The notes beneath the pieces are model-generated. The model did no database searches. It was not told the DNA's origin and saw nothing but the letters and a program-made list of their open reading frames with translations. A DNA stretch of 12,753 nucleotides, taken from positions 1 to 12,753 of the forward strand of contig JAAXZP010000128.1 in NCBI GenBank assembly GCA_012719815.1. Reading direction: 5' to 3'. The stretch comes from Christensenellaceae bacterium (GTDB lineage: Bacteria; Bacillota; Clostridia; Christensenellales; SZUA-584). The position numbers and the translations under genes were made by a program. Positions 1-6,529 of this stretch are shown here, one piece after another (position 1 is the first letter of the stretch; each line of letters opens with the position of its first letter).

Positions 1-153
1 ATGATCGACAAGCTGATACTCGCGCGGTTCACGGACGGGCAGATGGACGACAGCCCGCTCAACAGGCGCGATATGAGCACTCTCGCCAAGGCGTTCCTCA
101 GCGTTTACGAAGGCGTGCTGCATGAACGCGTCAAATACCCGGGTCAGGAGTAG
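1..153 (+). CDS. 7TM-HD (PgpH/YqfF-like) phosphohydrolase, C-terminal end only
   Basis: This is the last 50 codons of a gene that begins before the window. The sequence contains a DGQMDDSPLNRRDM stretch, then AKAF, then a terminal H-x-R-V-K-Y-P. This matches the usual C-terminus of the seven-transmembrane HD-domain phosphohydrolases (family pattern DGQL-x-E-x-x-LT-x-x-DL, ending H-x-R-x-x-YP), which hydrolyse cyclic di-AMP at the membrane in Firmicutes. The ATG at position 1 is an internal methionine, not a start. The catalytic HD residues and membrane segments lie outside the window. The gene ends two bases before the ybeY start, so translation is probably coupled. Its place just ahead of ybeY, cdd, era and recO is the normal Firmicutes arrangement and supports the call. 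Confidence 0.78.
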   Translation: MIDKLILARFTDGQMDDSPLNRRDMSTLAKAFLSVYEGVLHERVKYPGQE

Positions 154-155
154 AT

Positions 156-584
156 ATGAAGCTGGACATCACGTGGCAGGGCATTGAGCCGGACAGGCAG
201 ATAACAAAAACGGCGGCAAAGGCCGCAAAAGCCGCTGCGAAATGCGAAGGCAGGAAGGGCGGCGTGTCGCTGCTTTTTACTGACGATGAGACGATAAAAC
301 AGCTGAACAGCCGTTACCGCGGCGTGGACAGCGCGACGGATGTGCTGTCGTTCCCGTCCGGCGAGGAGGACTTTTTGGGCGATATCGCGATTTCGGTGCC
401 GCGCGCCCGGCTGCAGGCGGAGCAGTACGGGCATTCGCTGCCGCGGGAGATCGCGTTTCTGACGGTGCACGCGATGCTGCACCTTTTCGGGTACGACCAC
501 ATCGAACCGGCGGACGAGGAACGCATGCGCAGCCGCCAGCGTGAGATATTAAAAAAAGCGGGGTTCGAGGTTCATGGATCGTGA
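156..584 (+). CDS. ybeY: Endoribonuclease / rRNA maturation factor YbeY
   Basis: This is a 142-residue protein of the UPF0054 family, a zinc-dependent single-strand endoribonuclease in the cytoplasm needed for 16S rRNA 3'-end maturation and ribosome quality control. The hallmark H-x3-H-x5-H zinc site is present as HAMLHLFGYDH (His105, His109, His115). The upstream family motifs TDVLSFP (61-67) and LGDIAIS are also there. The length is at the short end of the family range. The start is the only sensible one: the upstream gene stops at 153 and its last codons carry the GTCAGGAG ribosome binding site. The 3' end overlaps the cdd start by 11 bases. In many Firmicutes dgkA sits between ybeY and cdd; it is absent here. 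Confidence 0.96.
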   Translation: MKLDITWQGIEPDRQITKTAAKAAKAAAKCEGRKGGVSLLFTDDETIKQLNSRYRGVDSATDVLSFPSGEEDFLGDIAISVPRARLQAEQYGHSLPREIAFLTVHAMLHLFGYDHIEPADEERMRSRQREILKKAGFEVHGS

Positions 585-1197
585 AGAGCTGCTGAAAAGG
601 GCGCAGGAAGCCAAGGCGGGCGCGTACGCCCCGTATTCGCGCTTTCGCGTGGGCGCGGCGCTGCTGGGCAAAAGCGGCCGCGTGTACACCGGCGCCAATG
701 TGGAAAACGCGTCGTACAGTGTGACGTGCTGTGCGGAGCGCGTGGCCTTGTTTAAGGCGGTGACGGAAGGCGAGCGGGAGTTTGACGCTATCGCCGTCAC
801 GTCCGATTCGGACAGCCTGACATGGCCCTGCGGCGTGTGCCGGCAGGCGCTGGCGGAGTTTGGGCCTGATATGGACGTGCTCGGATCCAACAACATGTTA
901 AAATATGCAGCGGTGAAGCTGTCGGCGCTGCTGCCGCACGCATTCACCGGCAAAGAGATGGAGAATGTCAAGGGACGCATAAATCGGGATTCATTGCGGT
1001 GGTGGGCCGGCCCAATGTGGGCAAATCCACGCTGGTCAACAGGATCGTGGGGGAAAAGGTGGCCATCGTGTCCCACAAGCCCCAGACCACCCGGAACCGC
1101 ATTACAGGCGTGCTTTCGGGCCGCGATTATCAGATGGTGTTTATCGACACGCCCGGCGTGCACGATCCGAAGACGCGGCTGGGCGAATATATGGTGA
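574..1197 (+). CDS. cdd: Cytidine deaminase; family homology ends near 981, then out-of-frame run-on into era
   Basis: Cytidine deaminase converts cytidine and deoxycytidine to uridine and deoxyuridine in pyrimidine salvage. The zinc and catalytic residues are clear: C53-A-E55 and P-C86-G-V-C89-R, with the N-terminal Y-S-x-F-x-V-G-A-A-L substrate motif at 21-30. Family homology ends with LLPHAFTGKEM around residue 130. The remaining roughly 70 residues are tryptophan- and proline-rich nonsense read from the wrong frame of era. The homotetrameric Bacillus enzyme is 136 residues, and position 981 here would be codon 136. Inserting TA in the run CATAAATC at 978-985 would create a stop right after residue 136 and also give era a normal start. 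I therefore think the real gene is about 574-984 and that two bases are missing. The enzyme core is certain; the end is not. Confidence 0.9.
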   Translation: MDREELLKRAQEAKAGAYAPYSRFRVGAALLGKSGRVYTGANVENASYSVTCCAERVALFKAVTEGEREFDAIAVTSDSDSLTWPCGVCRQALAEFGPDMDVLGSNNMLKYAAVKLSALLPHAFTGKEMENVKGRINRDSLRWWAGPMWANPRWSTGSWGKRWPSCPTSPRPPGTALQACFRAAIIRWCLSTRPACTIRRRGWANIW

Positions 1198-1856
1198 AAA
1201 CGGCGTTCGACGCGACGCGCGACGTGGAGGCGGTGCTGTTTATGGTGGACGCGGCGCGCGGTGTGACCGGCGATGACTTGAACCTGCTGGAACGGCTGAT
1301 TAAAGGCGGGCTGCCGGTAGTGGCAGTCGTCAACAAGACGGACAAGGCGGGCAAGCAGAAGAGCCTGGAAGCGGTGGCTGCGCTGCAGGAAAAGGGGCCG
1401 GATATCGTGCTGCCGATATCCGCGAAGCTGGGCGACGGGGTGGATGAGCTGGTGCTGGCGCTCAAGCAGTATCTTGTGCCCGGACCGCGCTATTATCCGG
1501 ATGACGAATACACCGACCAGCCGGAGCGCGTGATCGCTGCGGAGATGATCCGCGAAAAGGCGCTGCAGCTGCTGGAAGACGAGGTGCCGCACGGCATCGG
1601 CGTGCTGGTGGAACGCGTGCACTACCGTGAGGACAAGAACATCACGGACGTGTCCGCCGTCATCGTCTGCGAGAAGGACAGCCATAAAGGCATCGTGATC
1701 GGCAAGGGCGGCAGGATGCTCAAGCGCATCGGTTCCGAAGCCCGCAAGGATTTGGAGATGCTGTTCGGCACGCAGGTGTATCTCGAGCTGTTTGTCAAAG
1801 TGGAGAAAGACTGGCGTAACAGCCCGCGCATGATGCGTGAGCTGGGCTACGAATAA
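999..1856 (+). CDS. era: GTPase Era; true start probably upstream of the GTG at 999
   Basis: Era is a GTPase that binds 16S rRNA and assists 30S subunit assembly. Visible in this reading are the G1 loop GRPNVGKS (3-10), G3 DTPG (50-53), G4 NKTD (112-115), G5 SAK (141-143), and a C-terminal KH RNA-binding domain with GIVIGKGG near 231-238. It ends in the typical VKVEKDWRNSP region. The start is abnormal. GTG 999 falls inside the first beta strand of the G domain, and the family-typical KSGFIAVVG can be read in frame upstream of it, but no ATG, GTG or TTG exists in that frame between 940 and 998. An ATG at 965 would give MSRDA followed by KSGF if two bases (TA) were restored near 980. So the gene is probably intact biologically, with a lesion in this copy or this assembly. 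recO follows after three bases. Confidence 0.92.
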   Translation: MVGRPNVGKSTLVNRIVGEKVAIVSHKPQTTRNRITGVLSGRDYQMVFIDTPGVHDPKTRLGEYMVKTAFDATRDVEAVLFMVDAARGVTGDDLNLLERLIKGGLPVVAVVNKTDKAGKQKSLEAVAALQEKGPDIVLPISAKLGDGVDELVLALKQYLVPGPRYYPDDEYTDQPERVIAAEMIREKALQLLEDEVPHGIGVLVERVHYREDKNITDVSAVIVCEKDSHKGIVIGKGGRMLKRIGSEARKDLEMLFGTQVYLELFVKVEKDWRNSPRMMRELGYE

Positions 1857-1859
1857 GCC

Positions 1860-2609
1860 ATGGGTGCACCCCGAGAAACAATGGCGGTCGTGATCCGCAC
1901 GGCGGACTATAAGGACAACGACCGCATGATAACGCTGCTGACAAAGGACTACGGCAAGATGTCGGCGTCGGTCCGCGGCGCGCGCAAACCCACTTCCAAG
2001 CTGTTTGTGGCGGCATCGCTTTTCTGCTGCGGCGAGTATATGTTCTACGAAAAGGACGGGCGCTACGGCGTGAAAAGCTGCACGGTGCGCCGGACCTTTT
2101 TTAATATGCAAAGCGATTATGACGCGTACGCTGCGGCCTGTTTTATCGCGGAGGCGGTGGACAAGGTGGCGCAGGAGGACAATGTATCGCCCGGGCTGTT
2201 TGCGCTGACGGTAAACGCGCTCTACGCGCTGGATACCGGCGCTTCGCCGGGTACGACGCTTTGCTATTTCGTGCAGCGGCTGCTTCATATCGAGGGCGTA
2301 TACCCCAATTTAAAGAGCTGCGTGTTCTGTGGCCGAAGAGATAATCTCACGCGGTTTTCCGCTGAACACGGCGGCGCGGTGTGCGCGGCCTGCAGCCAAA
2401 AGCACGGCGGCAGCGCGCTGGATGCAGAAGTTTTGGAAGCGCTGGCCCGCATGGCGCACACGTCGCCGGGGGATATCGCCGGTTTGGATATTGCACAAAA
2501 AACGCAGGAAAAGCTGAAAAAAGCGCTGGTTACGTACCTTATGCATGTGCTGCAAAAGCCGCTTAAAACGGCGGCGTTTGTGGTGGGCAATGGAAAGATT
2601 GAAGAATAG
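1860..2609 (+). CDS. recO: DNA repair protein RecO
   Basis: RecO is a recombination mediator that, with RecR, loads RecA onto SSB-coated single-stranded DNA in the RecF pathway. The 249-residue protein has the N-terminal OB-fold pattern VIRTADYKDNDRMITLLTKDYGK followed by the basic VRGARKPTSK. The C-terminal half is helical with a four-cysteine zinc finger: C154-x2-C157 and C175-x2-C178. Length is normal for Firmicutes RecO. The ATG at 1860 is taken because it follows the era stop by three bases; a second ATG at 1881 would also leave the OB fold complete. It is the last protein gene of the housekeeping run. No clear intrinsic terminator follows, only the tRNA promoter. Confidence 0.94.
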   Translation: MGAPRETMAVVIRTADYKDNDRMITLLTKDYGKMSASVRGARKPTSKLFVAASLFCCGEYMFYEKDGRYGVKSCTVRRTFFNMQSDYDAYAAACFIAEAVDKVAQEDNVSPGLFALTVNALYALDTGASPGTTLCYFVQRLLHIEGVYPNLKSCVFCGRRDNLTRFSAEHGGAVCAACSQKHGGSALDAEVLEALARMAHTSPGDIAGLDIAQKTQEKLKKALVTYLMHVLQKPLKTAAFVVGNGKIEE

Positions 2610-2646
2610 CTAATTTCGTCTGTATATTGAAAGAATATTTCTTAAC

Positions 2647-2675
2647 TTGACATAGCACCTCCGTTATGCTAAAAT
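2647..2675 (+). promoter_or_regulatory. Sigma-A type promoter of the tRNA cluster
   Basis: A perfect -35 TTGACA (2647-2652), a 17-base spacer and a -10 TAAAAT (2670-2675) lie 50 bases before the first tRNA. Transcription should start near 2682. This is the strongest consensus promoter in the window, as expected for stable RNA genes. Confidence 0.85.
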
Positions 2676-2725
2676 TTCGACTTGCCGGTTGCGAAAAGGA
2701 GCGTGTTTTGCACCTCGGCGAATGA

Positions 2726-2802
2726 GCGCCTGTAGCTCAGCAGGATAGAGCAACGGCCTTCTAAGCCGTGTGTCCTGGGTTCGAATCCCCGCAGGCGCGC
2801 CA
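2726..2802 (+). tRNA. tRNA-Arg, anticodon TCT, CCA encoded
   Basis: The acceptor GCGCCTG (2726-2732) pairs perfectly with CAGGCGC (2792-2798), followed by discriminator G and an encoded CCA. The D arm is GCTC/GAGC. The anticodon stem ACGGC/GCCGT encloses the loop CTTCTAA, giving TCT at 2760-2762, which reads AGA. The T loop is TTCGAAT. The T stem CTGGG/CCCCG carries one T-C mismatch (2776 with 2790), an oddity in an otherwise perfect cloverleaf. Confidence 0.95.
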
Positions 2803-2879
2803 ATATGCATACCGTTTTGTGAGCATAAGGCCGTCTTGGAGGCTGAGGATCGGTGCCCCGGCCTGATGGGGCCTTTCGT

Positions 2880-2957
2880 GGTGGGTATAGCTCAGTTGGT
2901 TAGAGCGCCAGGTTGTGGCCCTGGAGGTCGTGGGTTCGAAGCCCACTACTCACCCCA
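2880..2957 (+). tRNA. tRNA-His, anticodon GTG, CCA encoded
   Basis: The acceptor GTGGGTA (2881-2887) pairs with TACTCAC (2947-2953) with one G-T wobble. The anticodon stem CCAGG/CCTGG holds GTG at 2915-2917. G at 2880 can serve as the extra G(-1) opposite discriminator C 2954, the identity pair of bacterial tRNA-His. CCA is encoded at 2955-2957. Confidence 0.97.
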
Positions 2958-2971
2958 TTGTATCCCCATGC

Positions 2972-3046
2972 TGGGGTGTAGCCAAGCGGTAAGGCACGGG
3001 ACTTTGACTCCCGCATTCGTAGGTTCGAATCCTGCCACCCCAGCCA
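2972..3046 (+). tRNA. tRNA-Gln, anticodon TTG, CCA encoded
   Basis: The acceptor TGGGGTG (2972-2978) pairs with CACCCCA (3036-3042), followed by discriminator G and CCA. The anticodon stem CGGGA/TCCCG encloses CTTTGAC with anticodon TTG at 3004-3006. It lies 14 bases after tRNA-His, so the two are clearly cotranscribed. The 87 bases between it and the terminator hold nothing recognisable. Confidence 0.97.
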
Positions 3047-3133
3047 CCCTGATTGCTGTCGTGTAAGGGAGGCAGGGAAGCAGGAGGCCCCAAACTTCAG
3101 ACGGCAGAGCAATTATGAAGGCTGCTGAATAGT

Positions 3134-3167
3134 CCTCTTATCCTCGCAAGGATAAGAGGCTTTTTTA
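3134..3167 (+). terminator. Intrinsic terminator of the tRNA transcript
   Basis: A perfect 10-bp stem, CCTCTTATCC (3134-3143) with GGATAAGAGG (3150-3159), has a 6-base loop and is followed by CTTTTTTATTT. It closes the tRNA unit started at the promoter near 2647. Confidence 0.93.
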
Positions 3168-3230
3168 TTTGCGTCATCCTGAGTGATGGATTGCATCCTC
3201 TATAAACTTTGGTATTGTCAGTGCAAACAG

Positions 3231-3260
3231 AAAGGCTGCCGGCGAGCGGCAGCCTTTTTT
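3231..3260 (-). terminator. Bidirectional intrinsic terminator behind fucI
   Basis: An 11-bp perfect stem, AAAGGCTGCCG (3231-3241) with CGGCAGCCTTT (3247-3257), has a 5-base loop. It lies 17 bases after the fucI stop. On the minus strand the stem is followed by a broken T tract (TTTCTGTTT); on the plus strand it runs into TTTTTT. It probably ends the lacI-fucI transcript and also insulates it from readthrough out of the tRNA unit. Confidence 0.85.
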
Positions 3261-3274
3261 GCGTATAGCGGATT

Positions 3275-5041
3275 TTACTTGTACATCGGCCCGAGAGCGG
3301 CGCAGGCCCGATAGTCCGCGCCTTCCGGATCGGCGGTGCCGAATGCGTTCCACATGGAGGGACGGAACATCTTGCTGGTGTCCACGTTGTGCATGCATAC
3401 CGGTATGCGCAGCATGGAAGCCAGCGTGATGAGATCCTGACCGATGTGGCCGTAGCAGAAATCGCCGTGGTTTGCGCCCCATTTGGCCATGACGGTATAG
3501 ACGTCCGTGAAAGCGCCCTGTCCGGTGAGCCGCGGCGCAAACCAGGTGGTCGGCCATGTCGGGTCGGTGCGTTCATCCAGCGCCCTGTGAACGTCTGGAT
3601 CCAGCTCGCACGTCCAGCCTTCAGCCAGCTGCAGCACCGGCCCCAAGCCTTTGACAATGTTGAGACGCGCCAGCGTGACCGGCATATTGCCCGCGGTGCC
3701 GCCGATAAAGTGGCTGGAGAAGCCGCCGCCGCGGAAATACGGAATGCTGGCGGGGCACCAATCTGTCTTGTCCAGGCAGGCTTTTGCGTCGGCGTCCGTC
3801 ATCTCATAGAACGGCTTGATAACAGGATTGCCCTGATCGTCCTTCACGGCGCCGGTGCCGTCCAGAGACGCGGCGCCGGAGTTGATCAGATGGATGATGC
3901 CGTTCGCCGCATGGCCGTTCAGTTTCTTGCCGGTGACGCGTTCGACTGCTTCGGGGCTCCAGTAAGTGCGCACGTCCGCAAAAATGCCCGGCGTGTTGGT
4001 CAGAAGGTGCTGCATCAGCATGGTAAGGCCGTTAAGCGTGTCGTTCTCCGTGGCCAGCGTGATGGATTCGCGCAGGCCGTTCCAGTCGAACTGTGAGTTG
4101 AGTATGGCTTCGGCGAAGTCGAAGTTGGGCTTGTAATCCGTCCACTGGCGCTGTCCCTGAACGCCGGCGAGGATAGCGTTGTGCCCGCAGCTCTCCTCGA
4201 TAAAGCCCATCTCCGCAAGCTTGGGGTTGCCGAACATGAGGTCGCGAATGATGATGGCGCATTTGACCACAAATTCCCACTGGGCGTCCTGCTCTTCGCG
4301 CGAGAACTGGATTTCAGGCGGGTTGTTGTCGCGGCCTTCCTTGCAGTACTGTTTCGTCCAGGCCAATGCCTTCTTGAACTCTTCCGGATCGTAGATGCCT
4401 TTGTCGATGCGTCGCAGAATTTCAGATTCGTCCACCGATTCGCTTCGCAGGCCGAAATACTGCTGAATCATATCCGGCTCCAGTATGGAACCGGCGATGC
4501 CCATGCACATGGAGCCGATCTGCAGGTAGCTCTTGCCGCGCATGCTCATGGCCGCCACGGCGCACTTGGCAAAGCGCAGTATCTTTTCCTGAACGTCTGC
4601 CGGAATGGAGAAGTCGTCCTTGTCCTGAACGTCATGGCCGTAGATGCCAAAAGCGGGCAGCCCTTTCTGCGAATGAGCCGCCAGGACGGCAGCCAGGAAC
4701 ACCGCGCCGGGGCGTTCGGTACCGTTGAAACCCCACACAGCCTTGATTGTCGTCGGGTCCTGATCCATCACTTCGGTGGAATAGCACCAGCAGGGAGACA
4801 CGGTAAGCGTCACCTTGACGCCTTCGCGTTCGAATTTCTCCTGGCACATCGCAGCTTCCTTAACCCCGCCGATCGTGGTATCCGCAATCACCACTTCAAA
4901 CGGCTTGCCGTTGGGATATTTCAGATTCTTTGTGATCAGTTCGGCGGCCGAGCGCGCCATGCCCATTGTTTGTTCTTCAAGCCCTTCCCGGACGCCGTTC
5001 CGACGACCGTCGATGCAGGGTCTGATACCGATTTTAACCAT
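3275..5041 (-). CDS. fucI: L-fucose isomerase
   Basis: FucI is a manganese-dependent cytoplasmic ketol isomerase converting L-fucose to L-fuculose (it also accepts D-arabinose), the first step after uptake and mutarotation. The protein aligns from end to end with the 591-residue Escherichia coli enzyme: KIGIRPCIDGRR at the N-terminus, SPCWCY, KAVWGFNGTERPGAV, HSQKGLPAFGIYGHDVQD, FADVRTYWSPEA and TWPTTWFAPRLTGQG. The metal ligands are conserved: Glu in ATEND (335), Asp in FADV (359) and His in GANHG (528), numbered from the ATG at 5050. I prefer the ATG at 5041, giving 588 residues, because the AGGAG at the end of the regulator gene lies 9 bases before it but directly abuts the 5050 ATG. It is 15 bases downstream of lacI on the same strand. 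fucK and fucA are not in the window. Confidence 0.97.
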   Translation of the reverse strand: MVKIGIRPCIDGRRNGVREGLEEQTMGMARSAAELITKNLKYPNGKPFEVVIADTTIGGVKEAAMCQEKFEREGVKVTLTVSPCWCYSTEVMDQDPTTIKAVWGFNGTERPGAVFLAAVLAAHSQKGLPAFGIYGHDVQDKDDFSIPADVQEKILRFAKCAVAAMSMRGKSYLQIGSMCMGIAGSILEPDMIQQYFGLRSESVDESEILRRIDKGIYDPEEFKKALAWTKQYCKEGRDNNPPEIQFSREEQDAQWEFVVKCAIIIRDLMFGNPKLAEMGFIEESCGHNAILAGVQGQRQWTDYKPNFDFAEAILNSQFDWNGLRESITLATENDTLNGLTMLMQHLLTNTPGIFADVRTYWSPEAVERVTGKKLNGHAANGIIHLINSGAASLDGTGAVKDDQGNPVIKPFYEMTDADAKACLDKTDWCPASIPYFRGGGFSSHFIGGTAGNMPVTLARLNIVKGLGPVLQLAEGWTCELDPDVHRALDERTDPTWPTTWFAPRLTGQGAFTDVYTVMAKWGANHGDFCYGHIGQDLITLASMLRIPVCMHNVDTSKMFRPSMWNAFGTADPEGADYRACAALGPMYK

Positions 5042-5056
5042 AAAACACATCTCCTT

Positions 5057-6116
5057 TTATTTATTGTCGTGCGATATATTATTGCTAACAGGGTCGTTAA
5101 TAGTATTGGAAGAAATCTGCTTAACGGAATTTCGCAGCTCCACGGATGTTTTCAGGACGGTAATCTTCGCAGGACCCGTGTTGCGGCCTGTCATCCGGTC
5201 CAATATCAAGGAGGCAGTGGTTTGCCCAATCTCCACGATCGGCTGGGCGATAACGCTGATGTGGGGCTTGATCACTTTTGCGAAGGGCATATCGTCGAAG
5301 CCGAATACCGAGAGATCTTCCGGCACGGATATGCCGCATTCGTTGATGGCCATCATCGCGCCCACGGTTGTGTCGTAATTGGTCGCGAACAGCGCGGTCA
5401 TGCCGGGGTTGTTGTCCAGCAGGCGCTTGCAGCAGCGGTATCCGCTCTCGATGGAAAAAATCGGAGTACTCAATCAGCGAATCCTTAATGTCCAGCTTGT
5501 TCCTTTTGAAAATGGAGATATAGCCCGAAAGACGGTCTGCCGCCGTGGTGACGTCCCGCGGACCGGCTATGATGCCGATTTCCTTATGACCGAGTGACAT
5601 CAGGTAGCTGGTGGCTTCCTGGGCGGCGCGCAGATTGTCTACCAGTACCGCGTCCACCATGCCGAAACAGTCGGAAACCAGGCGGTCGAGCAGCACGACG
5701 GGTATTTTCTTGTTTAAAGCCGGGTACAGGTGAGACCCGTCTGCGCCCACCGGCATGTTGATGATACCATCGACACGTTTCGACATAAGAAAGGTAACCA
5801 GCTCGGATTCGCGGACATGGTCCTCCCGGGAATCGCAAATAATAGTAGCATAGCCGTTTTTGCGAAGAATATCGACAGTTATCGGAATAGTTTTTGCAGC
5901 CAAAACGTTTCCAATGTCCGGGACAATAATGCCGACGGTATTGGATTTATTCGTTTTAAGCCCGCGGGCGAACTCGTTAACGGTAAAGTTGAGTTCCTTG
6001 ATCGCTGTTTCGATTTTTTCCCGGTTTTCAGGCAAAACGTTGCCGCCGTTCAAATATTTTGAGATTGTGGCGTAGGATAAGCCGGTATGTTTGGCGACAT
6101 CCTTGATGGTTGGCAT
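5057..6116 (-). pseudogene. LacI/GalR-family regulator, broken by a one-base frameshift
   Basis: This gene would encode a 352-residue sugar-responsive repressor. The N-terminus MPTIKDVAKHTGLSYATISKYLNG is a textbook LacI helix-turn-helix plus hinge region, followed by a periplasmic-binding-protein-like ligand domain (VGIIVPDIGN, VDGIINMP, PVVLLDRLV). The start at 6116 is chosen because GAAGGA lies 7 bases upstream and the family begins exactly there; an in-frame ATG at 6197 would add a meaningless tail. At about residue 219 the frame breaks in a run of six A (5455-5460, T on the coding strand). Removing one base joins EYSDF to SIESGY and restores LLDNNPGMTALFATNYDTTVGAM and FGFDDMPFAK, through to the stop at 5057. 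As read, the product loses its C-terminal third. Possible causes are sequencing error, recent decay or transcriptional slippage. It probably controls fucI behind it and the divergent operon. Confidence 0.9.
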
Positions 6117-6159
6117 AATACGTTCCTTCACAGAATTTGGCGCATTTATATAGATAAGC

Positions 6160-6179
6160 AGAGTAAAACGATTTGCTCT
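6160..6179 (-). promoter_or_regulatory. LacI-family operator candidate at the regulator's own promoter
   Basis: AGAGTAAAACGATTTGCTCT is a 20-base imperfect palindrome (8 of 10 pairs) centred on CG at 6169-6170, the usual centre of LacI/GalR operators. It begins right at the predicted transcription start of the lacI unit, where binding would block transcription, suggesting autoregulation. Its left half shares AGTRAAACG with the operator at 6385. Confidence 0.65.
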
Positions 6180-6186
6180 AATTTGG

Positions 6187-6215
6187 AGTCTACACATTTA
6201 TTATAGAAGTGTCAA
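6187..6215 (-). promoter_or_regulatory. Promoter of the lacI-fucI unit
   Basis: On the minus strand, TTGACA (6215-6210), a 17-base spacer and TAGACT (6192-6187) give a sigma-A promoter with a start near 6180 and a leader of about 64 bases before the lacI ATG. A TATAAT inside the spacer is only four bases from the -35 and cannot pair with it. Confidence 0.7.
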
Positions 6216-6237
6216 GTGGTTTTCATTTAATTTGATG

Positions 6238-6258
6238 TAATGTTACCAAATAACATTA
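6238..6258. repeat. Inverted repeat between the divergent promoters
   Basis: TAATGTTA (6238-6245) is repeated as TAACATTA (6251-6258) around a 5-base spacer, a perfect 8-bp inverted repeat. It lies 23 bases upstream of the lacI -35 and 89 bases upstream of the operon -35. It is unlike the CG-centred operators, so it may bind a second regulator. There is no T tract, so it is not a terminator. Confidence 0.45.
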
Positions 6259-6272
6259 TTATGAAAAATATA

Positions 6273-6286
6273 AACATATATATGTT
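6273..6286. repeat. Perfect 14-bp AT-rich palindrome
   Basis: AACATATATATGTT is a perfect palindrome in the middle of the AT-rich divergent region. It may be a regulator site, but palindromes arise easily by chance in such AT-rich sequence. Confidence 0.3.
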
Positions 6287-6346
6287 AACTATTATAATAA
6301 TTCCGCTAATAGATTCAAAAGATAATGGGTATTAAAAAATCCTGTA

Positions 6347-6375
6347 TTGACATCATATTGGAGTTATGATAGAGT
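6347..6375 (+). promoter_or_regulatory. Promoter of the sugar transport operon
   Basis: A perfect -35 TTGACA (6347-6352), a 17-base spacer and TAGAGT (6370-6375) give a predicted start near 6382. It is nearly a copy of the divergent lacI promoter (same -35, same spacing, -10 differing at one base). The leader before the next ribosome binding site is about 150 bases. Confidence 0.75.
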
Positions 6376-6384
6376 GCAATTAAA

Positions 6385-6398
6385 GTGAAACGTTGCAC
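6385..6398 (+). promoter_or_regulatory. LacI-family operator candidate of the sugar operon
   Basis: GTGAAACGTTGCAC is a 14-base palindrome with 12 matching positions, centred on CG (6391-6392), close to the general LacI/GalR pattern TGNAAACGTTTNCA. It sits just after the predicted transcription start. The centre is about 16 bases after the -10, nearly the same as for the operator at 6160-6179. The two centres are 222 bases apart. Confidence 0.75.
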
Positions 6399-6437
6399 GG
6401 CGATTTCGTGGACTGTTCAGCTGTCGAAGTGAGATAT

Positions 6438-6467
6438 TCAAACCGGGTCTATAACAAATGGGTTTGA
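6438..6467 (+). other. Hairpin in the operon leader
   Basis: TCAAACC (6438-6444) pairs with GGTTTGA (6461-6467) around a 16-base loop in the untranslated leader. No T tract follows, so it is not a terminator. It may affect message stability or may be chance. Confidence 0.3.
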
Positions 6468-6529
6468 GTAGCATCATCACAAAAATAATCACATTACACC
6501 AACAAATCATCCGACAAAGATTCAGTTAA

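Noticed and set aside
549..2288. A 579-codon open frame on the minus strand across cdd, era and recO
   Set aside because: It is antisense to three clearly conserved genes, is rich in His and Arg as expected from GC-rich shadows, and shows no domain.
2855..2872. GCCCC/GGGGC hairpin between tRNA-Arg and tRNA-His, considered as a terminator
   Set aside because: The stem has only 5 bp with an 8-base loop and no T tract, and cotranscribed tRNAs follow; it may only aid processing.
2770..3066. Short frames on both strands across the tRNA genes
   Set aside because: Peptides such as SWVRIPAGAP and GFEPTTSRATTW are the familiar false translations of tRNA T arms.
3171..3199. GTCATCCTGAG followed by GATGGATTGCATCC, resembling a dispersed bacterial repeat
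   Set aside because: Only a short stretch resembles the repeat and no second copy occurs in the window, so it cannot be supported.
4181..5488. A 435-codon plus-strand frame across fucI and lacI
   Set aside because: It is the antisense shadow of fucI and lacI, with no recognisable motif or ribosome binding site.
6200..6205. Minus-strand TATAAT as the -10 of the lacI promoter
   Set aside because: It is four bases from the TTGACA, and no acceptable -35 lies 17 bases upstream of it.
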